Shown piece after piece: positions 51,796 through 60,423 of a DNA stretch of 64,000 nt (the first letter of the stretch is position 1; each line of letters opens with the position of its first letter). Made by a program: the position numbers and the translations under genes. The notes under the pieces were generated by a model, which was given only the letters and a program-made list of their open reading frames with translations, was not told the DNA's origin and made no database searches. Origin of the DNA: a bacterium. GTDB lineage: Bacteria > Patescibacteria > Microgenomatia > UBA1400 > UBA12108. Location of the stretch: NCBI GenBank assembly GCA_021788365.1, contig JAJYKS010000001.1, positions 160,485-224,484 of the forward strand, given 5' to 3'.

Positions 51796-52263
51796 TTACA
51801 GCTCTATGAAAGGCTCCTGTCCCTCGTCCCACAAATCTTCGTTGAAAAATTTAACTTGCTTTGGGGTTATTTTGTACATGCGGCCACTAATCGCTTTCCT
51901 AATCATACCTTCGTAGCTGTAATCTTCACTTGTAATCCCCAGTGTTTTTTTCCACAAATTGATTGAGTAGTTTACTTTATTCATCCCGGATATTTGTTTA
52001 CAGATACCGTATATTTGTAAGCCTTTCTTATTTGAGGCTGGAGCCTGGGGGGCGTCGGCAATCGCGACTGCAACCTTTGGATTTTTGGCGATTTGCTTGC
52101 CGTGGATGGTCTTGGGGCTCGTGAGAAAGTAGATATTCATGTCTTTGTCGGTTGTGTAGTAGACGGTACATATCCACGGGTGGCTGCCATTTGTTGCCAA
52201 CACCATTTGAAAATGTGAATCGAGGAATTGTTTAATTTGAGATGTTGCGTCTATTTGAGCCAT
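51796..52263 (-). CDS. Pyridoxamine 5'-phosphate oxidase family protein
   Basis: 155 aa, one split-barrel flavin domain: FQMVLATNGSHPWICTVYYTTDKDMNIYFLTSPKTIHGKQIAKNPKVAVAI. It probably binds FMN or F420-like flavin and reduces a small substrate or binds haem; the exact role is open. It lies 2 bp before pyrD and 7 bp after the DHFR-like gene, so it is in an operon. Confidence 0.8.
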   Translation of the reverse strand: MAQIDATSQIKQFLDSHFQMVLATNGSHPWICTVYYTTDKDMNIYFLTSPKTIHGKQIAKNPKVAVAIADAPQAPASNKKGLQIYGICKQISGMNKVNYSINLWKKTLGITSEDYSYEGMIRKAISGRMYKITPKQVKFFNEDLWDEGQEPFIEL

Positions 52264-52270
52264 GCTACTC

Positions 52271-52789
52271 CTATATATGATTAGATACCGTGTATTTTAC
52301 AACGATTAGATTTGATTTTCTCTGAACGCTCATTAAGGTGAGATTGGCGAGTAACTTTTCATCTGTGCAAATAGGATACCCGGGACTTATGAGTACCGGA
52401 TTTATTGCCAGAACTACTTCGTTGATTAGATTTGCGGTGAGAAATGAACTTGCGGTTTTCGTGCCGCCCGTAACGGTAATATTTTTGTGACCACGACTTG
52501 CGAGCATTTCTATACTTTCTTGCGGCGAGCCGGCAGAGAGCCACTCGTCTATCCCCTGGTGTGAAGTTTTGGAAAGGAAGATTTTGTCTACCTGTTGAAG
52601 CGAGGACTTACGCCCAGGAAGGTTTTTATTGATTCGCGAATAAGCAGTTTTCCCCATAATGACACAGCCGGTTTTTTGCACTTGCTGGACAAATAGCTCG
52701 CCTGTTTCTTCCGAAAGAAAATCTTCCTCACCGTTTTTGTCGGCAATCATGCCGTTTGCCGATATACCGAGCCAGAGAGTAGTTGTCAT
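52271..52789 (-). CDS. Dihydrofolate reductase/RibD-C family protein
   Basis: 172 aa. TTLWLGISANGMIADKNGEEDFLSEE start, VIMGKTAYSRI and NITVTGGTKTASSFL make the NADPH site. It resembles RibD C-terminal-like stand-alone reductases more than canonical FolA. Its ATG overlaps the SGNH gene end by 4 bp. Confidence 0.8.
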   Translation of the reverse strand: MTTTLWLGISANGMIADKNGEEDFLSEETGELFVQQVQKTGCVIMGKTAYSRINKNLPGRKSSLQQVDKIFLSKTSHQGIDEWLSAGSPQESIEMLASRGHKNITVTGGTKTASSFLTANLINEVVLAINPVLISPGYPICTDEKLLANLTLMSVQRKSNLIVVKYTVSNHI

Positions 52790-53418
52790 AGTCCTAGCAA
52801 ATGCTTGTCTTCTAGGTAATCTCTAACCCTACTAAAAATTAGTTCGTGACCGGCATGGTCAAGGTGGACGCCGTCGACAATGTGATCCTCACACCCATGT
52901 TCACGGAGGTATTGGTTCATTTCGAGATAATTAACTCGCTCTTTTGTGGCAACCTCTTTAAGGTATCTATCATATATTGCCGCTAACTTTTCGGTGAACT
53001 GAGAATTTTGCTTTATGCGTTTCACCTCTACCACAGGAGTAAGACCGAGTATAAGTATTTCGATATTCTTTTCGCGGAATGTATCTATTATTTGAGAAAT
53101 AGATTTCTTGAAATTTACTTCTGTTGTTTGTTCCCCTGCCATCCAGTTGCCTGGATTACTGTCGTTTAGTCCTACTGCGATGATCGCAAAGTTTTTTTCT
53201 TCAGGCCAGAAGCGAAAATTTGCTTCAAGCGCGAGTCGTTGCACAAGCCGTGGAGCTATTTCTCCAGGTATGGATGAGTTGAAAATTTGATAATTTCCGC
53301 CATGCGAAATGTTATGCTTTTCATCAATATACTTCCGTAGTTGAGCAACCCATCCGCCATCCGAATCCCATTTTCCGTACGCAATACTATCGCCGAATAC
53401 AACTATTTTGTCTACCAT
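52786..53418 (-). CDS. SGNH/GDSL hydrolase
   Basis: 210 aa. Block I VVFGDSIAYG (Ser nucleophile), block III VGLNDSNPG, block V DGVHLDHAGH (Asp and His). Esterase or acyl hydrolase of unknown substrate, cytoplasmic. TATAAT (minus, 53429-53434) lies 10 nt before the ATG at 53418. Confidence 0.87.
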   Translation of the reverse strand: MVDKIVVFGDSIAYGKWDSDGGWVAQLRKYIDEKHNISHGGNYQIFNSSIPGEIAPRLVQRLALEANFRFWPEEKNFAIIAVGLNDSNPGNWMAGEQTTEVNFKKSISQIIDTFREKNIEILILGLTPVVEVKRIKQNSQFTEKLAAIYDRYLKEVATKERVNYLEMNQYLREHGCEDHIVDGVHLDHAGHELIFSRVRDYLEDKHLLGL

Positions 53419-53442
53419 ACCTGGGTTAATTATACCTCCTGC

Positions 53443-53448
53443 TATAAT
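53443..53448 (+). promoter_or_regulatory. -10 element of rnpB
   Basis: TATAAT sits 5 nt before the first base of the RNase P RNA P1 stem, as expected for its transcription start. Confidence 0.55.
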
Positions 53449-53453
53449 ATGGG

Positions 53454-53766
53454 TGCTTCCGGGTCGGTGGGCGATCGGGCGGAGCCGCAAGGCCGAGTCA
53501 GGAAAGTCCAGACAGCAGAGTGCAGGGTGTCCGGCGTAAGCCGGAGCAGGTAACTGCCAGTTTCCGCCATAGGCGGATCGGCCTTTGGCCGATAGAGCAA
53601 CAGAGACGAGTCCTGGCGCAAGCTAGGAGTGAAACGGGCAATCCTCCCCGCTGCAACCGACGAATTGGCTAATGGGTAGCACTCCCATGCTAAAGCCTAA
53701 AGTTTGCGGGCATTAGAGAAATGATCGCCGAGAAACAGAATCTGGCTTACTACTGACCCGGAGGCA
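53454..53766 (+). ncRNA. rnpB: RNase P RNA, class A
   Basis: P1 ends TGCTTCCGGGTC and GACCCGGAGGCA pair. Conserved blocks are present: GGAAAGTCCAGACAGC (CR-I), CAGAGACGAG, GTGAAACGGGCAATCC, and ACAGAATCTGGCTTAC near the 3' end. Length about 313 nt. The P12 area carries two extra perfect hairpins (53563-53577 and 53577-53593). L15 reads GGCAAT instead of the usual GGTAA that pairs with tRNA CCA. Confidence 0.93.
53563..53593 (+). repeat. Two mini-hairpins inside rnpB
   Basis: TCCGCCATAGGCGGA and ATCGGCCTTTGGCCGAT are perfect stems with 3-nt loops, placed side by side in the variable P12 region. Confidence 0.6.
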
Positions 53767-53778
53767 TTCTAAACACTT

Positions 53779-54657
53779 TTACTTGTTTTTGTATTTTTTC
53801 CTGCCGGAGAAGCGGTGCCAGAGCATGAGGATGGGGGCGGCGGTGAAGGTTGAAGAATAGGTACCAGAAACGGTCCCGACTAAGAGCGCAAGGATAAACC
53901 ATTTCGTCGTGTCACCACCTAGCAGGTACATGGCCAGCAGCATAAAGATTATGGTGAGCGAGTTGTTTAGAGATCTCCCCATTGTCTCCACTACGGCGCG
54001 GTTCACTATATCCTCAAAATCTAAGTATCCATGTTTTTTCTTTAGCTCTCGAATGCGGTCGTACACCACGATGGTATCGTGTACGGAGAAACTGAGAATC
54101 GTGAGAAGAGCTGTCACAAACAGCGTGTCCACCCGTACACCGTAGAAGTGGCCGAGTAAACTAAAGACGCCGGTCACGACCAACAGGTCGTGCAGCATGG
54201 CGAGGATGGCGGAAGCTCCGAAGGTTATATTCTGGAACCGATAGGCGACGTAGAGCAGGATGAGTGTTGCAGCTAAGATTAGTCCGTAGGCTGTCTTGAC
54301 AATGAGCTCCCCACCTAACGATGGACCCACCGTATCGTAGGATAGTTCTGTTGCGCCACTTGGCACGAATTTTGTATGGGTGTCGCTGTCCAATGGGGAT
54401 GTGGTCACCGTCCATGTATCCCCCGATACGGTCAGTGAATCTATCGTTATCCCAAGCTTTGTGGCGCTAGCCTCTATACTGGCCTTTGTTGCTGTTTTGT
54501 CTTTCCAGACCATAGAACTGCCACCGGTAAAGTCTATGGCTGGGCGCAGGCCAAACTTTATCAGACTATACGTCCCAGGAATGATGACCGACAATGAGAT
54601 TGTAAAGTACAGCCACCAGTATTTCATGGGGCGCATGATGTTCAATGTTTCGCTCAT
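53779..54657 (-). CDS. secF: Protein translocase subunit SecF
   Basis: 292 aa. Six membrane helices; IDFTGGSSMVWKD after helix 1 is the SecF signature, and FSVHDTIVVYDRIRE is the RND-type motif in helix 4-5. With SecD it uses the proton gradient to pull proteins across the membrane. Its ATG overlaps the secD stop by 4 bp. Confidence 0.93.
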   Translation of the reverse strand: MSETLNIMRPMKYWWLYFTISLSVIIPGTYSLIKFGLRPAIDFTGGSSMVWKDKTATKASIEASATKLGITIDSLTVSGDTWTVTTSPLDSDTHTKFVPSGATELSYDTVGPSLGGELIVKTAYGLILAATLILLYVAYRFQNITFGASAILAMLHDLLVVTGVFSLLGHFYGVRVDTLFVTALLTILSFSVHDTIVVYDRIRELKKKHGYLDFEDIVNRAVVETMGRSLNNSLTIIFMLLAMYLLGGDTTKWFILALLVGTVSGTYSSTFTAAPILMLWHRFSGRKKYKNK

Positions 54658-55991
54658 AGTTTGTGTCCCATAAATGCACGCAGCAGGGTACGTGTGACAA
54701 ATATGCCGGTAAAGAGACTAATTACAATACCAAGTCCTAGGGTGAGTGCAAAGCCACGAACCAAACCGGACGAATTTAGGAATGTCCAATCAAATGGATT
54801 GTAGAGAACAAACGAGGTAATCAGCGTTGCGACGTTTGCGTCTTTAATGGAGTCCCATGCACGACCAAAACCGAGTTCCATGGCTGCGCCCCATTCGTGT
54901 CCCTTCCGGAGTTCTTCTTTCATGCGCTCGAATATGAGGATATTGGCGTCTACGGCCATACCTATTGAGAGAATAAAACCAGCAAGACCAGGAAGCGAGA
55001 TGGTTACGGGAATTAGCTTATAGAGCGCGAGAGTCAGTACACCGTAAATGACAAGGCCTAGGTCGGCGACAGCTCCGAGCCAGCCATAGTTCATGATCAT
55101 AAAAAGTACCACAACGCCCAAACCTACCGCTCCAGCACGAAGACTTTTGGCGACCGACTCGCGGCCGAGGGTTGGCGCAATATTCTGCTGGCTTAGAATT
55201 GAGATTGGGACTGGGAGTGCGCCGGCGTTTAGGGTGAGTGCCAGTTGTTTTGCTTCTTCGAGCGTAAACTGCCCATTGATGACAGCCGAGCCACCGCTAA
55301 TCTGCTGCTGTACCACTGGGGCGCTAATTGGAGTGCTATCCAGGAAGATGGCGAGTGGTTTGCCCACGTTTTTCTCCGTAATATTGGCAAATTTTGTAGC
55401 ACCGACATCTGTAAACTGTAGTGCTACTTCGGGGCTGCCGGTCTGATTGTTGAATTCTACCGAAGCTTTTTTGAGGTCGGCTCCCGTTAGGCCCGTTGTG
55501 ACAAAATCACCGTAGGTGGCACTGCTTGTTGCAGTGGGTAACTCACGAAAATCGAGGTGGGCGGTCGTACCAATAAGCGCGAGTGCTTGTTGTGGGTCTC
55601 CTATGCCAGGGAGGTCTACGACAAGACGATAGGTGTCGCCAGAAACGAGCGTCTTCACCGATGCTTCGGAGACGCCGTAAAGGTCTACTCTCCGAGTAAT
55701 AACACCCTCTGCTGAGTCGAGCGCGTCTTGCCGATCCGCTGCACCCACTTTGCTCATATCTGCCTGTAACACCACTTCGGTGCCGCCCTGCAGATCGAGA
55801 CCTTGGCGGATATTAAGATCGCGAGAAAAAGTAAATGGCCAAGTTATATTGATGTTTGGACTCGAGAGGGTGCCGGAGAATGATTTGCCAAGGAGTTTGA
55901 CGTGCACCGGCACATTTTTTGGTGCGTCTATGACGAGTGCACAGGCGGTTAGCAATACTATGAAGACGAGGTTGCGGATAAGGTGTTTCAT
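54654..55991 (-). CDS. secD: Protein translocase subunit SecD
   Basis: 445 aa. Helix 1 then RQGLDLQGGTEVVLQADM (SecD D1 signature), P1 periplasmic head, and C-terminal helices with GMAVDANILIFERMKEELRKG. The ATG at 55991 has TATACT (minus, 55999-56004) 7 nt before it. secD-secF form an operon. Confidence 0.95.
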   Translation of the reverse strand: MKHLIRNLVFIVLLTACALVIDAPKNVPVHVKLLGKSFSGTLSSPNINITWPFTFSRDLNIRQGLDLQGGTEVVLQADMSKVGAADRQDALDSAEGVITRRVDLYGVSEASVKTLVSGDTYRLVVDLPGIGDPQQALALIGTTAHLDFRELPTATSSATYGDFVTTGLTGADLKKASVEFNNQTGSPEVALQFTDVGATKFANITEKNVGKPLAIFLDSTPISAPVVQQQISGGSAVINGQFTLEEAKQLALTLNAGALPVPISILSQQNIAPTLGRESVAKSLRAGAVGLGVVVLFMIMNYGWLGAVADLGLVIYGVLTLALYKLIPVTISLPGLAGFILSIGMAVDANILIFERMKEELRKGHEWGAAMELGFGRAWDSIKDANVATLITSFVLYNPFDWTFLNSSGLVRGFALTLGLGIVISLFTGIFVTRTLLRAFMGHKL

Positions 55992-56077
55992 ATCGTTTAG
56001 TATACCCCAAGAATTGTACAATAAGGTCTGACTTTTTTGGGATCTTCCCGGGTGCTAACACACTCTGATCCTTAAGG

Positions 56078-56263
56078 TCAAACCTTTTGAGAAACGAGTT
56101 TCAGCTGTTTGGTTTTGGGGAAAGTGGCAGAGAGAACTTGGGTATCGGTGTCGTATTCCAGGACCACTTCGTCACCTTCTTCGAGTGCCAATGCTTTAAT
56201 AACCTCAGCGGGAATAATTATGCCGCGTGAATTGCCGATTTTGGTGATGTGTGTTGTTGTCAT
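56078..56263 (-). CDS. AbrB/MazE-like DNA-binding protein
   Basis: 61 aa swapped-hairpin AbrB fold: THITKIGNSRGIIIPAEVIKALALEEGDEVVLEYD. Such proteins are antitoxins or regulators. It overlaps the upstream winged-helix/nucleotidyltransferase gene by 4 bp, so the two are made together. Confidence 0.85.
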   Translation of the reverse strand: MTTTHITKIGNSRGIIIPAEVIKALALEEGDEVVLEYDTDTQVLSATFPKTKQLKLVSQKV

Positions 56264-56841
56264 GCCACCAAGTCCTCTTCATCACCTACTATCATGACTC
56301 TAGACCCTTCTAATATGCGACCTATGAAAGGATCATTATGGGTTTTCCTATAGGTGAGTTCTGCTTCGGTCATCACCGTATAGTTTATCTCACGCCCTCC
56401 AGCTGCTTCCACCTCACGCACCAATTCTGTCAATTGCGGCATAATAATGTCGCCTACTAAGAGGAGGTCTACCGTATCTTTGGCACGGGGCATGTGGCGC
56501 GCGAAGCGACCTGATATCATGACAAATTTTAGATGGCCGAGCTTCGGTGCAGCACCGGCGAGCGCGGCACCAAGACCGGTTGTTTTGGCGACCATGCTCA
56601 TAAGTTCCTTGTGAAAGAGATAGCCGCGGTTGAAGGTGTAGTAAACGCGGTTGCCACGATGATCTTCCCTGACCATGCCACATTTTGTCATGTGCAAGAG
56701 TTCGCGGCGAACGGCGTTAATTTCTTCGTCGATTTTTCTGGTGAGTTCGCGAATATAGTACATTTCTTCTGGGTTTCCCAGAAACGTTTCCAGAAGCTTT
56801 ACCCGAACCTTGGAGATCGTAAAATCCGTTAGTTTCGCCAT
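56260..56841 (-). CDS. Winged-helix protein with nucleotidyltransferase-like domain
   Basis: 193 aa. N-terminal winged helix (KVRVKLLETFLGNPEEMYYIRELTRKIDEEINAVRRELLHM ... REDHRGNRVYYTFN), C-terminal MNT-like fold (FVMISGRFARHMPRAKDTVDLLLVGD with two Asp). Common in Patescibacteria-type genomes. Could regulate or modify a target; paired with AbrB it resembles a toxin-antitoxin set. GAGGAGGGG site (56846-56854) before the ATG. Confidence 0.75.
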   Translation of the reverse strand: MAKLTDFTISKVRVKLLETFLGNPEEMYYIRELTRKIDEEINAVRRELLHMTKCGMVREDHRGNRVYYTFNRGYLFHKELMSMVAKTTGLGAALAGAAPKLGHLKFVMISGRFARHMPRAKDTVDLLLVGDIIMPQLTELVREVEAAGGREINYTVMTEAELTYRKTHNDPFIGRILEGSRVMIVGDEEDLVA

Positions 56842-56935
56842 ATCCCCTCCTCTTGTACACTTTTTGTTATCTGTCAGTTAAGTGTACAACAAAGATACTC
56901 GGAAACAAGAGTACTTTTTTGGAACGGACCGTGCC

Positions 56936-58141
56936 TTAATAGGTCACGGTGTTGTCGGAGGGGATGACCTCTACCCAGATGCGGCCGCGGTCGAAGGCAA
57001 TCTTTTTGCCAGACGTGGCATCGGTAAAGATAGTACGGGCGGTGCGATCAGTCTTGGTCCAAGTAGCTTTGGTTGCCGTGCCATCCTGGAAGACCACCGC
57101 CTTGCCGGTACCAATCATCTGATACAGCATGTGCATGTGCGAGTCGACTGGTCCAGTCTCTTTTGCGTACTGGACTACTACAACCTTGGCGGAGAGTTGG
57201 GTGTTATTGTCTCTATCCATCTGAGGAGCTCCACCATCAGTGCGACTGTAGGTATTGGTCGACGGGTCGTATGACCAGACAACGTCAAAGTCGTGGTAGT
57301 TGGTCCAGAAGCCGAAACTTATCTTGTTGACTGTACCGGGTGACTTCGCGTCATCCTTGAACGTCCAGGACGTGAAACCAGGGAGCCAGTCCTTTTTGGT
57401 GACCGGGTTGATATTGGTCCAGTTTCTACTACTGGCAGCATACTGCCACAGTTTCTCGGTACTACTGTACATGGTGTGTTCGGTAGCAACCGTGCGTCCC
57501 AAGCGCTCATAGTCGCGCCAGAATGTGGGGAAGCCTATACTAAATTGGTTTAGATCGTTTTCTTGTCCCCAACCATACTGATTGATTTGTTCCAAGGCCT
57601 GTGCGCGCTTGTCGGTTGTGCAATTATTCGTGCCTGCTGGCGCAGAACAGTTGGCGCCACCCACGTGGGTGTAGAGCGGGGAGTTATATTCTGAGCCAAT
57701 GTCAAGGAAGTACGTGCGAGCAGAGCGGACCGGGCCGACAATGGTATCGTGAGAGGCCGTACCACATAAAAAGACCGCCTCAAAGCGGGTAATCCCGCCC
57801 TCGGCGACGGCTTCATACACAATGTCGGCGGAGTTTAGACCTGATTGTGGACGGGCGTCCGTTGTATTTTCGATCATGACGTTCAGGGGGCGACGTTGTT
57901 GCCATACTTTTTGCTCGGCGGCGGTATACATTTCGCCATTCAGGGGACATTCGGCTATTTTAGGGGCACTCGGGTCGATGTTTAGCGAACCACCAGCTGC
58001 GGGTGTTGCGACGGGAGCGACCGGACCACTGTTACCCGAGGCGGGCGCGTAAAGATAATTCGTGACACCATAGGCGGCTCCTGCAGAGACGGCAAATGCA
58101 ACAAAAAAACCGACTACGCCGGTGACGACTGGATTTTTCAT
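56936..58141 (-). CDS. DUF3048 (YerB-like) membrane-anchored protein
   Basis: 401 aa. N-terminal helix (VTGVVGFFVAFAVSAGAAYGVTNYLYAP), Pro/Gly linker, then the DUF3048 hallmarks RPLNVMIENTTDARPQSGLNSADIVYEAVAEGGITRF and GPVRSARTYFLDI. Extracytoplasmic; role unknown, conserved in Gram-positives and CPR. It follows the DUF4446 gene by 3 bp. Confidence 0.88.
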   Translation of the reverse strand: MKNPVVTGVVGFFVAFAVSAGAAYGVTNYLYAPASGNSGPVAPVATPAAGGSLNIDPSAPKIAECPLNGEMYTAAEQKVWQQRRPLNVMIENTTDARPQSGLNSADIVYEAVAEGGITRFEAVFLCGTASHDTIVGPVRSARTYFLDIGSEYNSPLYTHVGGANCSAPAGTNNCTTDKRAQALEQINQYGWGQENDLNQFSIGFPTFWRDYERLGRTVATEHTMYSSTEKLWQYAASSRNWTNINPVTKKDWLPGFTSWTFKDDAKSPGTVNKISFGFWTNYHDFDVVWSYDPSTNTYSRTDGGAPQMDRDNNTQLSAKVVVVQYAKETGPVDSHMHMLYQMIGTGKAVVFQDGTATKATWTKTDRTARTIFTDATSGKKIAFDRGRIWVEVIPSDNTVTY

Positions 58142-58144
58142 ACG

Positions 58145-58615
58145 CTACTCTCCTCTACGGTTGACTATTTTTTGTTCATCTGTCGAGAGGGGGTGATCTA
58201 CACCTACACCACCCGTAACCTTCTTTACGTAAAATCGGGTGTTTTCTCGGCTATGCAACGATGTTATCACGACTCCGTCTTTGTTGCCATCTAATATTGC
58301 CAGGATAAAACTCTGGTCGCCGCCTGTATCGGAGAAGGGATTAAAACGCTTTAGTGTTAGGTACTGGAGATGTGAAGCGAGTTCACTTTTTACTTTTTGC
58401 ATATCGGCTTTGCCCGATAATAATCCCTTTTCGTGAGTAGCCAGGGTGCGCTGCAACCCCTCGAGAACAGACATTAGCGATTTCTTGTCTGCACCTTTTA
58501 CCAGGTCGTTGTAGTGGCGGGAGACGCGGACGAGCCATATAAGCTCGATCACGGCCAGCACGAGTGCCAAACCAGCTACGCCGAACGCCACCATGAGTTC
58601 TATAGATAGTTGCAT
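58145..58615 (-). CDS. DUF4446 family protein
   Basis: 156 aa. One membrane helix (LMVAFGVAGLALVLAVIELIWLV), a coiled stretch, then LKRFNPFSDTGGDQSFILAILDGNKDGVVITSLHSRENTRFYVKKV, the DUF4446 core. Function unknown. The ATG at 58615 was chosen over a long low-quality extension. Confidence 0.85.
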   Translation of the reverse strand: MQLSIELMVAFGVAGLALVLAVIELIWLVRVSRHYNDLVKGADKKSLMSVLEGLQRTLATHEKGLLSGKADMQKVKSELASHLQYLTLKRFNPFSDTGGDQSFILAILDGNKDGVVITSLHSRENTRFYVKKVTGGVGVDHPLSTDEQKIVNRRGE

Positions 58616-58650
58616 GAGGATATGATACCAGACCGGGTAGAATAGAGGTA

Positions 58651-59268
58651 ATGGATACATATAAGGTCGGTGAGGTAGTTGCTGTTTTGGGTGCCTGTTA
58701 CGGAGAGACGGAAATGGCAAGAGCGTTCCGTGATCCCTTTCAGTTTCTCGTTGCCGTTATGCTGTCTGCCCGGAGCAAAGACAGCACAACCATACCGGTC
58801 GCGAAGGAATTGTTTAGCGTAGCCCCGACGCCGGAAGCGATTCTCAAACTACCGCGACACAAGATCGAAAAAATCCTCCACCCTATCGGATTTTTCCGGG
58901 TAAAAGCAGCGTATGCCCATGGCATAGCCAGGAAAATTGTGGAATGTGGAACGCCTACCACTTTTGATGAGCTGGTTTCCCTGCCTGGTGTTTCCAGAAA
59001 AACGGCGAATGTGGTTCTCTCCCAGTTTTACGGCGAGCCGGCTATCGCCGTCGATGTACATGTGGAGCGAATTACCAATAGGCTCGGCTGGATATCGACC
59101 AAGATACCCGAGGAAACGGAGCACGCGCTCCAAAAAATCGTACCTCGAGAACGCTGGAAAGACGTAAATCGACTCCTAGTGCAGCATGGACAAACCATTT
59201 GTCTCCCCCGTAAACCAAAATGCTCTAATTGCCCAATTTCCCAGTATTGTGAGAAAATCGGGGTATGA
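58651..59268 (+). CDS. nth: Endonuclease III
   Basis: 205 aa. Helix-hairpin-helix LPGVSRKTANVVL with catalytic Lys, catalytic Asp in AVDVHVERITNRLGW, and the 4Fe-4S set Cys-x6-Cys-x2-Cys-x5-Cys in the last 30 residues. Removes oxidised pyrimidines and cuts AP sites. TAGAAT (58638-58643) is 7 nt before the ATG. Confidence 0.94.
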   Translation: MDTYKVGEVVAVLGACYGETEMARAFRDPFQFLVAVMLSARSKDSTTIPVAKELFSVAPTPEAILKLPRHKIEKILHPIGFFRVKAAYAHGIARKIVECGTPTTFDELVSLPGVSRKTANVVLSQFYGEPAIAVDVHVERITNRLGWISTKIPEETEHALQKIVPRERWKDVNRLLVQHGQTICLPRKPKCSNCPISQYCEKIGV

Positions 59269-59771
59269 TTTTTCTTTATTTTTTGGCCGGAGTTTTGATA
59301 CTATATGCGGCACTCTTTGTGTACAAAACAAAGACTGGGTCGCCGTCGGTTATGAGCCGGCCTGAGCACGTGGAAAGATTTATGAAATACGTGCGTGGGG
59401 GCATGAAAGTGGCGGACTTGGGCTGCGGAGACGGGAGTATATTGATCGGGGCAGTAAAACATGGAGCGGCAAGTGGTGACGGATGGGAGATCGAGCCAGT
59501 TGTGTGGCTGAAAGCCAAACGAGAAGTTAGAAGAGAGATGCTAGATTCTAGGATACATATTCATTTTGGGGACATGTGGGGTGCGGATTTGTCACCATAC
59601 GATCTTATTTATGTTTACCAGTTGACTAGGTTTGCCAAGAAGTTTCGCGAAAAAATTGCACGAGAATGCAAACCCGGGGCGTTGGTCGTGGCCAATACTT
59701 ACCCTATACCAAGTTTGCGGCAAATCAAACGAGACGGTGAGCTGTGGGTGTATGAGATTGGGCATAAATGA
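59265..59771 (+). CDS. Membrane-anchored class I SAM methyltransferase-like protein
   Basis: 168 aa. N-terminal helix IFLYFLAGVLILYAALFVYK, then SAM motif I VADLGCGDGSILIGAVKHG. The sheet is short but YDLIYVYQLTRFAKKF fits motif IV. Target unknown. Overlaps nth by 4 bp. Confidence 0.75.
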   Translation: MIFLYFLAGVLILYAALFVYKTKTGSPSVMSRPEHVERFMKYVRGGMKVADLGCGDGSILIGAVKHGAASGDGWEIEPVVWLKAKREVRREMLDSRIHIHFGDMWGADLSPYDLIYVYQLTRFAKKFREKIARECKPGALVVANTYPIPSLRQIKRDGELWVYEIGHK

Positions 59772-59785
59772 TCTATAGTTAAGCC

Positions 59786-60397
59786 ATGCCATCTATTACT
59801 TTTGATACACATGTCTCTGACCCAGGAATCGGAACCAATATCCCGACAAAATTTAAGCTGGAGGCAATCGTTAAAGTATTGTCGCTTTTTGGATTTGTTG
59901 CTGCGATTGGAATCTTTTTTCTCGTACGTAGCTACCTCAATGGCGGCGGCGTTAATCAGGTGACGACGTCGAACAGTTTTGGCACTGTCACGTATCAAGT
60001 GCCCTACAAAAATACGTTATATGAAAACTTTGGATTCGTTCAAGAGCCACGTGTTACCCTACCACTTAAGACGACAAGTGGCTATGTTGATACTACTTTT
60101 CTTCTCGACTCTGGTGCGGTTGTATCTACCATGCCTCTCCAAGCGGCAAAAGATACTGGCGTAGATCTCTCTCAAGCAAAACGAATAACCCTACAAGGAT
60201 TTTCCGGTGTGCCAGCGTTTGCGTATCTTGCCACTGTAACTATACAAATTGCCGGTCAAGATTTTCAGTTTCCCGCGACGTTTACTGAATCAAATACTAC
60301 AACCTACATTTTGGGTCGAAAAGGACTTTTCGACACCTTTACGATAAATTTTGATAACCAAAAACGAGTGCTAACACTTACACACAAGAACGGCTAA
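59786..60397 (+). CDS. Membrane-anchored retropepsin-like aspartic protease
   Basis: 203 aa. One helix (VLSLFGFVAAIGIFFLV), then YVDTTFLLDSGAVVSTMPLQAA with the DSGA aspartic-protease motif, and ILGRKGLFDTFTINFD as the ILG strand. Retropepsin-like proteins work as homodimers. Outside the cell. TATAGT (59774-59779) lies 6 nt before the ATG. Confidence 0.78.
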   Translation: MPSITFDTHVSDPGIGTNIPTKFKLEAIVKVLSLFGFVAAIGIFFLVRSYLNGGGVNQVTTSNSFGTVTYQVPYKNTLYENFGFVQEPRVTLPLKTTSGYVDTTFLLDSGAVVSTMPLQAAKDTGVDLSQAKRITLQGFSGVPAFAYLATVTIQIAGQDFQFPATFTESNTTTYILGRKGLFDTFTINFDNQKRVLTLTHKNG

Positions 60398-60423
60398 GGC
60401 GTACAATAAGGGGGAAAGGGTTT

